A stretch of 53,647 nucleotides of DNA from contig JAFYNZ010000023.1 of NCBI GenBank assembly GCA_017547845.1, forward strand, positions 1 through 53,647. Direction: 5' to 3'. Shown here piece after piece: positions 13,506 through 22,911 of the stretch. This stretch comes from Muribaculaceae bacterium (GTDB taxonomy: Bacteria > Bacteroidota > Bacteroidia > Bacteroidales > Muribaculaceae). The translations under genes and the position numbers were made by a program. The stretch's first letter is position 1. The number at the start of each line of letters is the position of its first letter. The notes beneath the pieces were generated by a model, which was not told the origin of the DNA, ran no database searches, and saw only the letters and a program-made list of their open reading frames with translations.

Positions 13506-15350
13506 TCACTCTACCGTCACAGATTTTGCTAAATTTCTCGGCATATCCACGTTTTTACCCTTATTTATGGCTATATAATAGGATAAAAGCTGCAATGGAA
13601 CCGATGTAATTATCGGGGTCAGACACTCAGGCACCTCCGGAACTTCCAAAACATGATCTGCCAACTCCTTGATGACAGTGTCTCCCTTGGTCACTATTGC
13701 GATAATAGATCCGCCACGCGACTTTATCTGCTGAACGTTGCTGACAATCTTATCATACAAGTGATCCTTCGGCGCAATAATCACCGTCGGCATCTCGCTG
13801 TCGATAAGTGCTATCGGTCCATGCTTCATCTCTGCAGCCGGATAACCTTCGGCATGAATGTAGGAAATCTCTTTCAATTTCAAAGCTCCTTCCAACGCCA
13901 CCGGATAACTATATCCACGACCGAGATACATAAAGTTACGCGCGTACGTATATATAAGGGAGAGATGACGTATCTTCTCATCGAGTGCCAATGTCTCTTC
14001 GACCAACTCCGGCACTCTCACAATGTAGCTTGCAAAATCCTTAATTTGCTCCTCTGTCAATGTGCCTCTCAACTTTGCAACTGACAACGCCAACATTGTA
14101 AATACCATAACCTGACCGGTGAATGCCTTCGTTGAAGCCACGCCGATCTCCGGTCCGACATGGATATATGTACCGCTATCTGTCTCGCGAGGGATTGACG
14201 ACCCTACGACGTTGCTGATACCAAACACAAACGCGCCCTTGCTTTTCGCAATCTGTATAGCAGCGAGCGTATCGGCAGTTTCGCCTGACTGCGACACAGC
14301 TATCACTATGTCGCGATCGGTAATCACAGGATTGGAATATCGGAATTCGCTCGCATACTCCACCTCTACTGCAATCTGACACATATCCTGAATCAGTTGC
14401 TTACCGAGCAATGAAGCATGCCACGATGTGCCACACGCTACGATTATGATGCGATTTACGTTTTTAAATTTGTCGATATTAGTAAAGACACCGTTGAGCA
14501 TCACGTGCTCTCCACCATTGACTACTCTACCGCGAATACAGTCGGTCAATGTCATCGGCTGCTCAAATATCTCCTTGAGCATAAAGTGAGGGTAGCCACC
14601 TTTTTCCAACTGAGATATACTCAACTGAAGCTGATCGACATTCACTTTCGATTCCTTGTTGTTGAAATCAACCAATTTCAACGGCTCACCTCTGCGGATA
14701 ATGGCAATCTCTTCGTCCTTAACATAGACAACGTTCTTAGTATATTCTACGAATGGCGTACCATCTGATCCGAGGAATGTCTCGCCGTCTCCGATACCGA
14801 TAACGAGCGGACTGCTCTTGCGGGCTGCGATTATCTGGTCCGGATTATCGCGTTCAACTACTGCAATGGCATATGCACCGACCACTTGCTTCAGCGCTTC
14901 ACGCACAGCATCAATCAACTCGCAATTGTTTTGCACCTTGATGTATTCTATCAATTGCACCAACACTTCGGTATCAGTCTCTGTATAAAAGTTGCAACCA
15001 TGCTCGGCAAGCGCATCCTTGAGTATCTGATAATTTTCTATCGTGCCGTTATGAACGATTGCCAGCTTGCCATCCTCGCTGAAATGAGGGTGTGCATTAT
15101 TGTCGCATGGCTCGCCATGAGTAGCCCAACGAGTGTGAGCGATACCAAGTACTGCTTGTGTATCCTTTTGCGCACAATAGGCTTCAAGATTGCTAACTTT
15201 GCCCATCGTCTTAAACACATTGAGCTGACCTGACTCTGCTACGAGAGCCACGCCGGCACTATCATAACCACGATATTCCAATCGCTTCAGACCGCTAATC
15301 AGAATATCATACACGTTACCATGTCCTATATATCCTACAATACCACACAT
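13506..15350 (-). CDS. glmS: Glutamine-fructose-6-phosphate aminotransferase (isomerizing)
   Basis: Makes glucosamine-6-phosphate from fructose-6-phosphate and glutamine, the entry to peptidoglycan and LPS amino sugars. It has 614 residues. The N-terminal glutaminase starts MCGIVGYIG, with Cys2 as nucleophile, and two SIS sugar-binding domains follow (VACGTSWHASLLGKQ and the C-terminal AEGYPAAEMKHGPIAL). The chain ends NLAKSVTVE, the usual C-terminus. It has its own promoter and stands alone between tsf and the tRNA cluster. No glmS ribozyme-like leader is evident in the short upstream region. Not to be confused with the glutamate mutase S subunit at 46141, which shares the symbol. Confidence 0.98.
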   Translation of the reverse strand: MCGIVGYIGHGNVYDILISGLKRLEYRGYDSAGVALVAESGQLNVFKTMGKVSNLEAYCAQKDTQAVLGIAHTRWATHGEPCDNNAHPHFSEDGKLAIVHNGTIENYQILKDALAEHGCNFYTETDTEVLVQLIEYIKVQNNCELIDAVREALKQVVGAYAIAVVERDNPDQIIAARKSSPLVIGIGDGETFLGSDGTPFVEYTKNVVYVKDEEIAIIRRGEPLKLVDFNNKESKVNVDQLQLSISQLEKGGYPHFMLKEIFEQPMTLTDCIRGRVVNGGEHVMLNGVFTNIDKFKNVNRIIIVACGTSWHASLLGKQLIQDMCQIAVEVEYASEFRYSNPVITDRDIVIAVSQSGETADTLAAIQIAKSKGAFVFGISNVVGSSIPRETDSGTYIHVGPEIGVASTKAFTGQVMVFTMLALSVAKLRGTLTEEQIKDFASYIVRVPELVEETLALDEKIRHLSLIYTYARNFMYLGRGYSYPVALEGALKLKEISYIHAEGYPAAEMKHGPIALIDSEMPTVIIAPKDHLYDKIVSNVQQIKSRGGSIIAIVTKGDTVIKELADHVLEVPEVPECLTPIITSVPLQLLSYYIAINKGKNVDMPRNLAKSVTVE

Positions 15351-15403
15351 TGATTTATGTCTTATTTATGGTATGAACTATTTCTCATTACTATATTAGG
15401 GAA

Positions 15404-15434
15404 CAAAATTAGCAAAAAATCAGTAATTTCACAA
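15404..15434 (-). promoter_or_regulatory. Promoter of glmS
   Basis: Minus-strand TTG (15432-15434), 20 bases, TAATTTTG (15404-15411), about 54 bases ahead of the glmS ATG. Confidence 0.7.
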
Positions 15435-15460
15435 ATCGTCAGCGACATTCAGCTGTTAAT

Positions 15461-15500
15461 AAAAGCAAAACAGGTGATTATCGACTGACAATCACCTGTT
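15461..15500 (-). terminator. tsf terminator
   Basis: Arms AACAGGTGAT and ATCACCTGTT (15469-15478, 15491-15500); on the minus strand they are followed by TTGCTTTT. It ends the rplM-rpsI-rpsB-tsf unit 21 bases past tsf, between it and the glmS promoter. Confidence 0.85.
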
Positions 15501-15520
15501 CCGATATACTAACTTCTAAA

Positions 15521-16345
15521 TTAGTCTGCGTTAAGGTTTACACGCTTGAATGTAGTAACCTTCATGCCCTTAACTTCGCTGTCGAGGTATTGAGCGACAG
15601 TAAGTTTAGCATCGCGGTGGTATTCTTGTTCCATAAGAACTGATTCCTTGTAGAACTTACCGAGGCGACCTTCAGCGATCTTATCGAGGATAGCTTCTGG
15701 CTTACCTTCTTCGCGAGCCTTTTCGCGACCGATCTTCAATTCTTGCTCAACGATTTCAGCAGGAACATCTTCACGGTTAGCAGCGATTGGGTTCATTGCA
15801 GCAACTTGCATAGCCACTTCGCGACCTACAGCTGCGTCAACGCCTTCAGCTGTAAGACCTACGATAGTAGCGAGCTTGTTACCAAGGTGGTCGTAAGCAG
15901 CTACAGTAGGAGCTTCGATGCATTCGTAAGCACCGAGTTCCATCTTTTCACCTGTCTTACCGATTTCGTCTGTAATCTTTTCAGCTACAGTACGATCGCC
16001 GATCATAAGACCCATGAGTTCTTCAGTAGTCTTAGCGTTGTTGTTCATAGCCACTTCGAGGATATCCTTAGTGAGCTGAACGAAAGACGAGTTGCGAGCA
16101 ACGAAGTCTGTTTCACACTTGAGAGCTACGATTGCACCGAAACCTGGCTTAACAGCTGAAAGTACGCAACCTTCAGATGCGCTACGGTCTTGACGCTTTG
16201 CAGCGACAGCTTGACCCTTCTTACGGATGATTTCGATAGCTGCATCGATATCGCCGTTAGTTTCTGCCAATGCGCTCTTGCAGTCCATCATACCCGCACC
16301 TGTCATGTTGCGGAGTTTTTTGATGTCTTCTATAGATACTGCCAT
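15521..16345 (-). CDS. tsf: Elongation factor Ts
   Basis: Nucleotide exchange factor for EF-Tu, 274 residues. The N-terminal UBA-like helix bundle has the signature LRNMTGAGMMDCKSAL (about residues 11-26), and the core contacts EF-Tu through the KCETDFVARNSSF segment. It follows rpsB after 35 bases, the common rpsB-tsf pairing, and an intrinsic terminator closes the unit. Confidence 0.98.
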   Translation of the reverse strand: MAVSIEDIKKLRNMTGAGMMDCKSALAETNGDIDAAIEIIRKKGQAVAAKRQDRSASEGCVLSAVKPGFGAIVALKCETDFVARNSSFVQLTKDILEVAMNNNAKTTEELMGLMIGDRTVAEKITDEIGKTGEKMELGAYECIEAPTVAAYDHLGNKLATIVGLTAEGVDAAVGREVAMQVAAMNPIAANREDVPAEIVEQELKIGREKAREEGKPEAILDKIAEGRLGKFYKESVLMEQEYHRDAKLTVAQYLDSEVKGMKVTTFKRVNLNAD

Positions 16346-16380
16346 AGTTGTAATTCTTAGATTGTTAATGATTAATTTAA

Positions 16381-17178
16381 TTATTCTGCGCTTTCTTCAG
16401 CCTTAGCTTCTTCGTTGCGACGAACGCGACGACGCTTAGGAGCTTGAGCTGCTTCAGCTTCTTCTGCTTCAGGTGCATCAAGTTTTTCAACCTTACGTTC
16501 TTCCATACCTTCAGCCATAGCTGCGCATACAGTGTCGAGGATGATTTCCACGCTCTTAGATGCGTCATCGTTAGCTGGGATTACGAAGTCTACGTTTGAT
16601 GGATCTGAGTTAGTATCCACCATAGCAAATACAGGGATACCGAGACGATTAGCTTCAGCAACAGCGATGTGTTCCTTCATTACGTCAACTACGAAAAGTG
16701 CAGATGGGAGACGGTTAAGGTCAGCGATTGAGCCAAGAGTCTTTTCGAGTTTTGCACGTTGACGAGTGATCTGAAGTTTTTCGCGCTTTGACAAGTTGTC
16801 GAAAGTACCATCCTTAAGCATCTTGTCGATAGTAGTCATCTTCTTAACTGCCTTACGGATAGTAGGGAAGTTAGTAAGCATACCACCTGGCCAGCGTTCG
16901 ATAACGTATGGCATGTTGATAGATGCAGCCTTATCAGCGATCACTTGCTTAGCTTGCTTCTTAGTAGCTACGAAGAGAACCTTCTTACCGCTCTTAGCGA
17001 TTTGCTTCAATGCAGCAGCAGCTTCTTCTACTTTAGCAGCTGTTTTGTAAAGGTCGATGATGTGGATACCATTACGCTCCATGAAGATGTAAGGAGCCAT
17101 TGCAGGATTCCATTTTCTTTTGAGGTGGCCGAAGTGACAGCCAGCTTCCAACAATTGTTCAAATGTAGGTGTTGCCAT
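16381..17178 (-). CDS. rpsB: 30S ribosomal protein S2
   Basis: Small-subunit protein at the head-body junction, 265 residues. It begins MATPTFEQLLEAGCHFGHLKRKWNPAM and carries the family motifs APYIFMERNGIHIIDL and RWPGGMLTNF. An acidic and basic tail (about residues 225-265, ending AKAEESAE) is longer than in E. coli but usual in this phylum. It is separated from rpsI by 236 bases, which contain a hairpin that may be a leader or attenuator. Confidence 0.98.
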   Translation of the reverse strand: MATPTFEQLLEAGCHFGHLKRKWNPAMAPYIFMERNGIHIIDLYKTAAKVEEAAAALKQIAKSGKKVLFVATKKQAKQVIADKAASINMPYVIERWPGGMLTNFPTIRKAVKKMTTIDKMLKDGTFDNLSKREKLQITRQRAKLEKTLGSIADLNRLPSALFVVDVMKEHIAVAEANRLGIPVFAMVDTNSDPSNVDFVIPANDDASKSVEIILDTVCAAMAEGMEERKVEKLDAPEAEEAEAAQAPKRRRVRRNEEAKAEESAE

Positions 17179-17414
17179 TTTTAATTAATTTGTTTACTTT
17201 CTTTTTTAATAATACAACCGACAAGTAGGGGCAAATGTCCATCTTGAAGGTTTAGATACTAAACTCTATTGTAATGTGATTACAATCTTTTGTTGTGATT
17301 GACGGGGTGATTGAGGCTCAACAACAAGACAGAGGAGATAGAATCCTACCCTCTGTCCTTATATATGTTATTAAGCGATTTCTTTTTTCAAGCTCAAACT
17401 GCCAAAGGCAAATA
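17179..17414 (-). promoter_or_regulatory. rpsI-rpsB intercistronic region with a hairpin
   Basis: This 236-base gap is long for a ribosomal operon. On the minus strand GACAGAGG pairs with CCTCTGTC (17328-17335, 17350-17357), followed by TTGTTGTTG, an imperfect T tract. It could be a partial terminator, or a folded leader through which S2 controls rpsB, as S2 does in other bacteria. I found no exact TTG-N19-TAnnTTTG promoter here. Confidence 0.4.
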
Positions 17415-17801
17415 TTAACGTTTGCTGAACTGGAAGCGCTTGCGAGCTTTTGGACGACCTGGTTTCTTACGTTCTACAGAGCGTGGGTCGCGAGTCATGA
17501 AGCCTTCTGCACGGAGAGCAGACTTGTCTTCAGGATTGATCTTAACGAGTGCACGAGCGATAGCAAGACGGAGAGCTTCAGCTTGACCCTTGTAACCGCC
17601 ACCCTTAAGATTTACTTTAATGTCATACTTTTCAACAGCTTCAAGTGTATTGAGAGGTTGCTTTACAATATATTGAAGAATTGAAGAAGGGAAATATACT
17701 TCAAGCGCACGTTTGTTGATTGTGATTACGCCTGTACCTTCGCTTACATATACGCGAGCGACTGCTGCCTTACGGCGACCGATTGCATTAATTCTTTCCA
17801 T
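17415..17801 (-). CDS. rpsI: 30S ribosomal protein S9
   Basis: Small-subunit protein whose C-terminal tail reaches the P-site tRNA; 128 residues. It shows the family start NAIGRRKAAVARVYV, the GGGYKGQAEALRLAIARAL core, and the basic tail ending KRFQFSKR. It lies 7 bases after rplM, the near-universal L13-S9 pair. Confidence 0.98.
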   Translation of the reverse strand: MERINAIGRRKAAVARVYVSEGTGVITINKRALEVYFPSSILQYIVKQPLNTLEAVEKYDIKVNLKGGGYKGQAEALRLAIARALVKINPEDKSALRAEGFMTRDPRSVERKKPGRPKARKRFQFSKR

Positions 17802-17808
17802 CTTCTAA

Positions 17809-18288
17809 TTATTTCAATTTATTGATATCAATTACTTTTGGGCTTTGAGCAGCGTGTGGGTGCTCAGAAGAGTTGTAAACGTAAAGGTTGCTGAGTTGAC
17901 GAGCGCCGAGCTTAGTCTTTGGGAGCATACCCTTTACAACCTTCAAATACAAAGGATGCTTACCAGCCTTGATGTGCTTGTTTTCTGATTTCTTCATCAA
18001 CACTTCTGGAGTGCATTCACGTTGACCACCAGGATAGCCAGTGTAGCTATAATAGATGCGATCTGTGAACTTCTTACCAGTCATGATGCATTTGTCTGCA
18101 TTGATGATGATAACGTTGTCACCACAGTCCATGTTTGGAGTGTAGTTAGTTTTGTATTTACCGCGGAGCAACTTTGCAACTTTTGCGCAAAGACGACCGA
18201 GCACTTGATCTGTTGCATCAACTACTACCCATTCTTTTTCGATTGTTGCAGGAGTAGCTGAAATTGTCTTGTAACTTAAAGTATCCAC
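17809..18288 (-). CDS. rplM: 50S ribosomal protein L13
   Basis: Early-assembling large-subunit protein, 159 residues. It contains WVVVDATDQVLGRLC near the start and MLPKTKLGARQLSNLYVY near the end. The start codon is GTG (VDTLSYKTIS, read as Met); the same N-terminus is familiar from other Bacteroidales L13 proteins, so I keep it. It is the first gene of the rplM-rpsI-rpsB-tsf unit, about 105 bases behind a good promoter. Confidence 0.97.
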   Translation of the reverse strand: MDTLSYKTISATPATIEKEWVVVDATDQVLGRLCAKVAKLLRGKYKTNYTPNMDCGDNVIIINADKCIMTGKKFTDRIYYSYTGYPGGQRECTPEVLMKKSENKHIKAGKHPLYLKVVKGMLPKTKLGARQLSNLYVYNSSEHPHAAQSPKVIDINKLK

Positions 18289-18392
18289 TTAATTAATTTG
18301 TTTTAATAATTAACTTATCGTTCCCTTCTACCCGTTTGGCCAAAAACCGATAGAATTTCCCGATTTTTTACTGATTGGATATAATCGGCGTG

Positions 18393-18422
18393 CAAAATTA
18401 CAATTTATTTTTGACATGGCAA
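18393..18422 (-). promoter_or_regulatory. Promoter of rplM-rpsI-rpsB-tsf
   Basis: Minus-strand TTG (18420-18422), 19 bases, TAATTTTG (18393-18400). The 100-base leader that follows before the GTG start of rplM could hold an L13-type control element; I cannot resolve a fold by eye. Confidence 0.75.
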
Positions 18423-18492
18423 AACTTTTTTTGTTTTTACAATTTTTTTTGCACGATTAAAGCCCAAAATCAGCACTTAAACATTCTTTATA

Positions 18493-19911
18493 TCAACCAT
18501 TTACGACTGTCAAGCCAAATTCCGGCGCAATTTTAAGCATGTATTCGTAAGCAGCATCATGGTCATTAGGTATATCTCCGTCAAGGATTGCGTCTTTGAT
18601 ACGCTCTTTTAGCTGACCGATGGTGTTGCATGGCTCGATTCCGAACACCGTCATAATCTCCTTGCCATCGACAGGCGGCTGGAAATTGCGAATGCGGTCC
18701 TTCTCTTCGATTTCGACCATGCGCTGACGCACAAGCTTGAAATTCTCAAGGATACGTCTGACTTTATTAGGATTTTTTGACGTGATATCCGCTTCGGCAA
18801 GCAACATCAAGTCGTCGACATCTTCACCTGCGTCAAACATCATGCGACGCACTGCAGAATCCGTCACTCCATCTTCACCTATCGACTGAGGACGCATATG
18901 CATACCGACAAGCTTTGCCACATATTTCATCTTCTCGTTCGACGGCATTTTCATCTTGCGGAAGATGCGAGGTATCATTTTTTCACCTATATAATTATGG
19001 TTGTGGAAAGTCCATCCCAATTTAGCATCGTATCGCTTAGTGACCGGCTTGGCAATGTCGTGCAACAATGCTGCCCAACGCAACCACTCATTGTCGGTCT
19101 TGTCGCAAATATTGTCGACCACTTGAAGCGTGTGATAAAAATTATCCTTGTGGCCTTTGCCCTCCATCGTGTCGACTCCCTTTAGTGCATGCAGCTCAGG
19201 AAATATCAATTCGAGCAATCCGCATGTCTCAAGCAACGTAAATCCGATAGATGGGCGACGACTGCGAATTATCTTGCCAAGTTCATCGTTGATACGCTCT
19301 TTGGTGATAATCTCTATTCGCTCCTTATTGCGAACGATTGCATCATAGGTTTCGGGAAGGATTTCAAACTCCAACTGTGTGGCAAATCTGATGGCTCGCA
19401 TCATGCGCAACGGGTCGTCGCTGAACGTGATGTCGGGATCCATCGGAGTGCGTATCGTCTTATGATGAAGGTCGATCAACCCATTGAAAGGGTCGACAAG
19501 TTCGCCAAATCGATCGCCGTTGACACAGATAGCCATTGCGTTGATAGTGAAATCGCGTCGTTTCTGATCATCTTCCAATGTGCCGTTTTCCACGATTGGA
19601 TTACGGCTGTCGCGAGTATACGACTCTTTGCGCGCACCGACAAATTCCAATTCCAATCCCTTCCACTTGACTTGCGCCGTGCCATATGTGGCAAACACCG
19701 AGAGATGGGCACCCTTTCCGAGAAGTGACGCCACTTTCTGAGCCAACTCAATTCCACTGCCTACGGTGACAAAGTCAATGTCTTTGGATGTGCGATTGAG
19801 AAAAATATCGCGCACATAACCACCGACGACATAGGCCTCGCGACCCATCTCGTCAGCAGCTTGTCCTATAAGATGAAATATCTGTTTATCTATGTCTTGC
19901 TTGAGATTCAT
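18493..19911 (-). CDS. cca: CCA-adding-type tRNA nucleotidyltransferase with HD domain
   Basis: Member of the class II polymerase beta-like family that adds CCA to tRNA 3' ends (poly(A) polymerases share the fold); 472 residues. The N-terminal catalytic part has VVGGYVRDIFL (29-39) and DIDFVTVG with the metal-binding acidic residues, then RRDFTINAMAI and DDPLRMMRAIRF for nucleotide recognition. An HD domain follows near residue 284 (LLHDIAKP). None of the tRNAs in this window encodes CCA, so the activity is needed. It starts just after the M24 peptidase gene ends. Distinguishing CCA addition from poly(A) addition from sequence alone is not certain. Confidence 0.9.
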   Translation of the reverse strand: MNLKQDIDKQIFHLIGQAADEMGREAYVVGGYVRDIFLNRTSKDIDFVTVGSGIELAQKVASLLGKGAHLSVFATYGTAQVKWKGLELEFVGARKESYTRDSRNPIVENGTLEDDQKRRDFTINAMAICVNGDRFGELVDPFNGLIDLHHKTIRTPMDPDITFSDDPLRMMRAIRFATQLEFEILPETYDAIVRNKERIEIITKERINDELGKIIRSRRPSIGFTLLETCGLLELIFPELHALKGVDTMEGKGHKDNFYHTLQVVDNICDKTDNEWLRWAALLHDIAKPVTKRYDAKLGWTFHNHNYIGEKMIPRIFRKMKMPSNEKMKYVAKLVGMHMRPQSIGEDGVTDSAVRRMMFDAGEDVDDLMLLAEADITSKNPNKVRRILENFKLVRQRMVEIEEKDRIRNFQPPVDGKEIMTVFGIEPCNTIGQLKERIKDAILDGDIPNDHDAAYEYMLKIAPEFGLTVVNG

Positions 19912-19912
19912 A

Positions 19913-21085
19913 TTACAATTCAGCCATCTCTTCAGGGAACGGAGTAAGATTTTCCAAACCCTCTGATGTCACTACATAAGTATTTTCTACGCCGACAGCA
20001 CCAACGTGAGGAATGACAAACTTAGGCTCGATAGCGATTGTCATATTTGCTTCCAACACATCTTTGCTTCGTGGAGTAAGCACCGGCATTTCGTTGAGTT
20101 CGATACCGACACCGTGACCGATGAACGCTGCCTTCTGAGTGTGGCCCATAAAGTAGTCGGCAAGTCCGGCTTCTTCCTCAATCTCGATAGCACGATTGTA
20201 CATATCAGCCACCTTGCATCCAGGCACACCCATCTTCTCCATTTCACGCAAGATCTGACGAGAAACTTCGTGAGCTTTTTCAGTCATCTCGTCGACCTTT
20301 CCGATACGCCATACGCGTGTGATGTCGCTCTGATGGCCATTGAAATTACCGTTCATATCGACCATCACTGTTGTACCATCAAGCATCTCTTTGCCGTTAG
20401 CACCGACAGGCAACGACTGATTGACACCCGAACCACCGACCGCGAAATCAAATGGTGTCGGAGCATCTGCATTCTCACCGTTGAGTACGCTACCGAGGTT
20501 AATTTCCATCAAGTGACCTGATACACGAGCAAAACCGATGCTACCTTCGAGACGCAATACGCGTTCCAATTCGATTTGAAACTGCAAGTCGGTCATGCCT
20601 TTCTTGTAGATTTCTGGCACTTTGGCGTAAGCTGCTGTCTGATGGCGACCATCTTCACGCATCTTAGCGACTTCAAGATCGGTCTTCACCATACGCGCAC
20701 CTTTGAGCACACCTGTCGAGTTGCACACCTCTGCTTCAGGGAAGACAGATGAGAGACGTTTAGCGTCATTGAATGTCAACCAATCCAATTCAAGGCCCAA
20801 CTTTTTAGGCATATCGATGCCAAGTTTCACCAATTCTTCTGCAATCTGCTCAGGCTTTCTGACATAAATCACGTTGTCGCCTTTCAAGCCGACAGGACGG
20901 ATAACGAAATAGATTGGCTCGCCCTCTTGGCGAACGAACACATATCCGCGAAATACTCTGTCGGAAATGTAGTACAAATTGGCATTACCTGCGATGAGAC
21001 ATGCATCGATGCCTTGTGCGATCATTTTGTCTTGAATCTTTTTGGTGCGGAGCAACAACTCCGACTTCAAATCTGCTCTATACAT
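19913..21085 (-). CDS. M24 family (Xaa-Pro aminopeptidase-like) metallopeptidase
   Basis: Creatinase/prolidase-fold protein, 390 residues. The N-terminal domain (about 1-130) is the creatinase type. The C-terminal pita-bread domain contains plausible metal ligands in TTVMVDMNGNFNGHQSDITR, in GHGVGIELNEMP and in MTIAIEPKF. In these the usual second Asp, the His and the two Glu can be placed, which fits a dinuclear metal peptidase. The true substrate (X-Pro peptides or another) is not shown by sequence. It lies two bases ahead of the nucleotidyltransferase gene and 15 bases behind gldH, so it is probably in one unit. Confidence 0.88.
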   Translation of the reverse strand: MYRADLKSELLLRTKKIQDKMIAQGIDACLIAGNANLYYISDRVFRGYVFVRQEGEPIYFVIRPVGLKGDNVIYVRKPEQIAEELVKLGIDMPKKLGLELDWLTFNDAKRLSSVFPEAEVCNSTGVLKGARMVKTDLEVAKMREDGRHQTAAYAKVPEIYKKGMTDLQFQIELERVLRLEGSIGFARVSGHLMEINLGSVLNGENADAPTPFDFAVGGSGVNQSLPVGANGKEMLDGTTVMVDMNGNFNGHQSDITRVWRIGKVDEMTEKAHEVSRQILREMEKMGVPGCKVADMYNRAIEIEEEAGLADYFMGHTQKAAFIGHGVGIELNEMPVLTPRSKDVLEANMTIAIEPKFVIPHVGAVGVENTYVVTSEGLENLTPFPEEMAEL

Positions 21086-21100
21086 AATATAATAGTCTTT

Positions 21101-21601
21101 TTAATTATTTCTTCTTTTGATTACGATTCCTATGTCGTTGACACCGACGAGTGGATTTTCTCGCATCGCATGACCGACTGTCCACAAGTGGTCGGCACTA
21201 AGCGTCACATTTCTGCAAAGCGTATCGACCACTTCGTATAATCGGCCGCTACCTCTACCCTGCCATTCACCCGAAGGCGTAGCAAGTGGAATTTCGATAG
21301 TGTCAACCTTCACATCATGCCTCAGCGACATCTCTTCGACCATCAGACATAGTGAACGATAGCGATATTCATTGGAATGTCGCACTACGAGCAACACGTC
21401 GCATCTATTATCGACATTGACCGCTGAGTCAAGTTTAAACTCTACACACCCCATTCGCTCCCAACCCGAAGCATCTATCGCAGCAAACTGCGTATAGACC
21501 ACCTCATCGGATTTACCACATCCGACTAAAATTAGGCAAAAGGCGGCAATAAATGATATGGCCGCCCTATGGATAGTGTTATTGAGTTTTCTCTGTGTCA
21601 T
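21101..21601 (-). CDS. gldH: GldH-type lipoprotein
   Basis: Predicted outer-membrane lipoprotein of 166 residues. Starting at the ATG at 21601 (MTQRKLNNTIH) gives a signal peptide ending in a lipobox (LILVGC), with the lipidated Cys near residue 28. An earlier ATG at 21670 would add 23 residues that push the signal peptide inward, so I reject it. The body shows the GldH pattern: a beta-rich domain with WERMGCVEFKLD and the end DIGIVIKRRNN. GldH belongs to the gliding/type IX secretion set of Bacteroidetes, but it is also kept in non-gliding Bacteroidales, where its role is unclear. It overlaps the end of ricT by 23 bases. Confidence 0.8.
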   Translation of the reverse strand: MTQRKLNNTIHRAAISFIAAFCLILVGCGKSDEVVYTQFAAIDASGWERMGCVEFKLDSAVNVDNRCDVLLVVRHSNEYRYRSLCLMVEEMSLRHDVKVDTIEIPLATPSGEWQGRGSGRLYEVVDTLCRNVTLSADHLWTVGHAMRENPLVGVNDIGIVIKRRNN

Positions 21602-22898
21602 TATTTCGCTTTTGTGATTCACCATTGCGAGAATGTCCTCTCTTAGGTCTTCTTTTCTGACGACCACCATCGGCTAAATCATTTTTCTGCTTATTAGCTG
21701 TCGGGACTTCTTTCGCCTCGTTCTTTTCGGCATTACCCTTTGGAGGTTGCTGTTTCGGAGCAGCTTCCGACTTAGACGACTTGCCCTTCTTCTTTTTCTT
21801 CTTTGCCTTGTCAAAACGATTGATGTTGTCTTGACCGACAATTTCGACAAACTCCTTACGTTGCTCCTTGACTTGGCCATCGCGCTGAAGCTTTTCGACC
21901 TTCACACCCTTATTGTTGAGCGAAATGATTTCGAATGCACGACCGGCGTCGATTGTAACGCAGTTGACCGGCATCTGCTTATCGGTAGAATATGTAATCT
22001 CACGTTTGAGAATATCGGCCTTGAAGTAATAGTATGAGCCGTCTTGCGTCTCAAGCACTGTATCTTTTGAAGGCATCTTCTTCGACGACTCCATATAGAC
22101 ATCGACTTCGAAGTTGAGACAACACTTCAACTTTGCACACTGACCCGCGAGCTTCTGCGGATTCATCGAGATGTCTTGAAATCGTGCCGCACTTGTGCCG
22201 ACCGAAACGAAGTTGGTCATCCAGCTTGAACAACACAATGGTCGACCACACGGACCGATACCACCGATGCGACCTGCTTCTTGACGTGCACCGATCTGCT
22301 TCATCTCGATGCGCACCTTGAATGTATCAGCCAAGACACGAATCAACTTACGGAAGTCGACACGCTCATCGGCTATATAATAGAAGATGGCCTTGCCACA
22401 GTCGCCTTGATACTCGACGTCGCCAATCTTCATATTGAGTTGCAACTCTTCAGCAATCTTGCGAGAACGAATCATTGTGTCGTGTTCACGCGACTTAGCC
22501 TCTTCATATTTCTCGAGGTCGCTTTGTCGAGCCTTGCGGAAGACACGCTTGATCTCATAGTCGGGATGAAGGTTGGCTTTGCGCATCTGCAATGCCACCA
22601 ATTTACCGACCATCGTCACCTGACCGATGTCATGGCCCGGGCTTGCTTCGACAGCCACCATGTCGCCTATGTGTAGATCGATGTGCTGACTATTCTTGTA
22701 GAAGCCCTTGCGAGTATTCTTAAACTGCACTTCGACTACATCGTAGTTGCTGCTATCGGAAATCCCATCGAGCCAGTTGTAGCAATAGAGCTTGCCACGA
22801 GGCTCTTCTTTGGACTTCGTCACCACAGCCTCCTCCTGTGATTGTGTATCCGAAGGAGCGACTTCGTCGAGGTTGTTTTTTACTGCTTCATCACTCAT
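21579..22898 (-). CDS. ricT: PSP1-domain protein, RicT-like
   Basis: 439-residue cytoplasmic protein with a PSP1 C-terminal-type domain. The central segment has the cysteine pattern CGRPLCC followed by CAKLKCCLNFE (around residues 217-266), which in RicT/YaaT proteins binds an iron-sulfur cluster. RicT acts in Bacillus with YlbF and YmcA to steer RNase Y. Here the next gene upstream is rny, which supports a link to RNA turnover. The last 80 residues are a lysine-rich, low-complexity tail. It overlaps gldH by 23 bases and starts 13 bases after rny. Confidence 0.85.
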   Translation of the reverse strand: MSDEAVKNNLDEVAPSDTQSQEEAVVTKSKEEPRGKLYCYNWLDGISDSSNYDVVEVQFKNTRKGFYKNSQHIDLHIGDMVAVEASPGHDIGQVTMVGKLVALQMRKANLHPDYEIKRVFRKARQSDLEKYEEAKSREHDTMIRSRKIAEELQLNMKIGDVEYQGDCGKAIFYYIADERVDFRKLIRVLADTFKVRIEMKQIGARQEAGRIGGIGPCGRPLCCSSWMTNFVSVGTSAARFQDISMNPQKLAGQCAKLKCCLNFEVDVYMESSKKMPSKDTVLETQDGSYYYFKADILKREITYSTDKQMPVNCVTIDAGRAFEIISLNNKGVKVEKLQRDGQVKEQRKEFVEIVGQDNINRFDKAKKKKKKGKSSKSEAAPKQQPPKGNAEKNEAKEVPTANKQKNDLADGGRQKRRPKRGHSRNGESQKRNNDTEKTQ

Positions 22899-22911
22899 CG
22901 TTCAACAGTGT

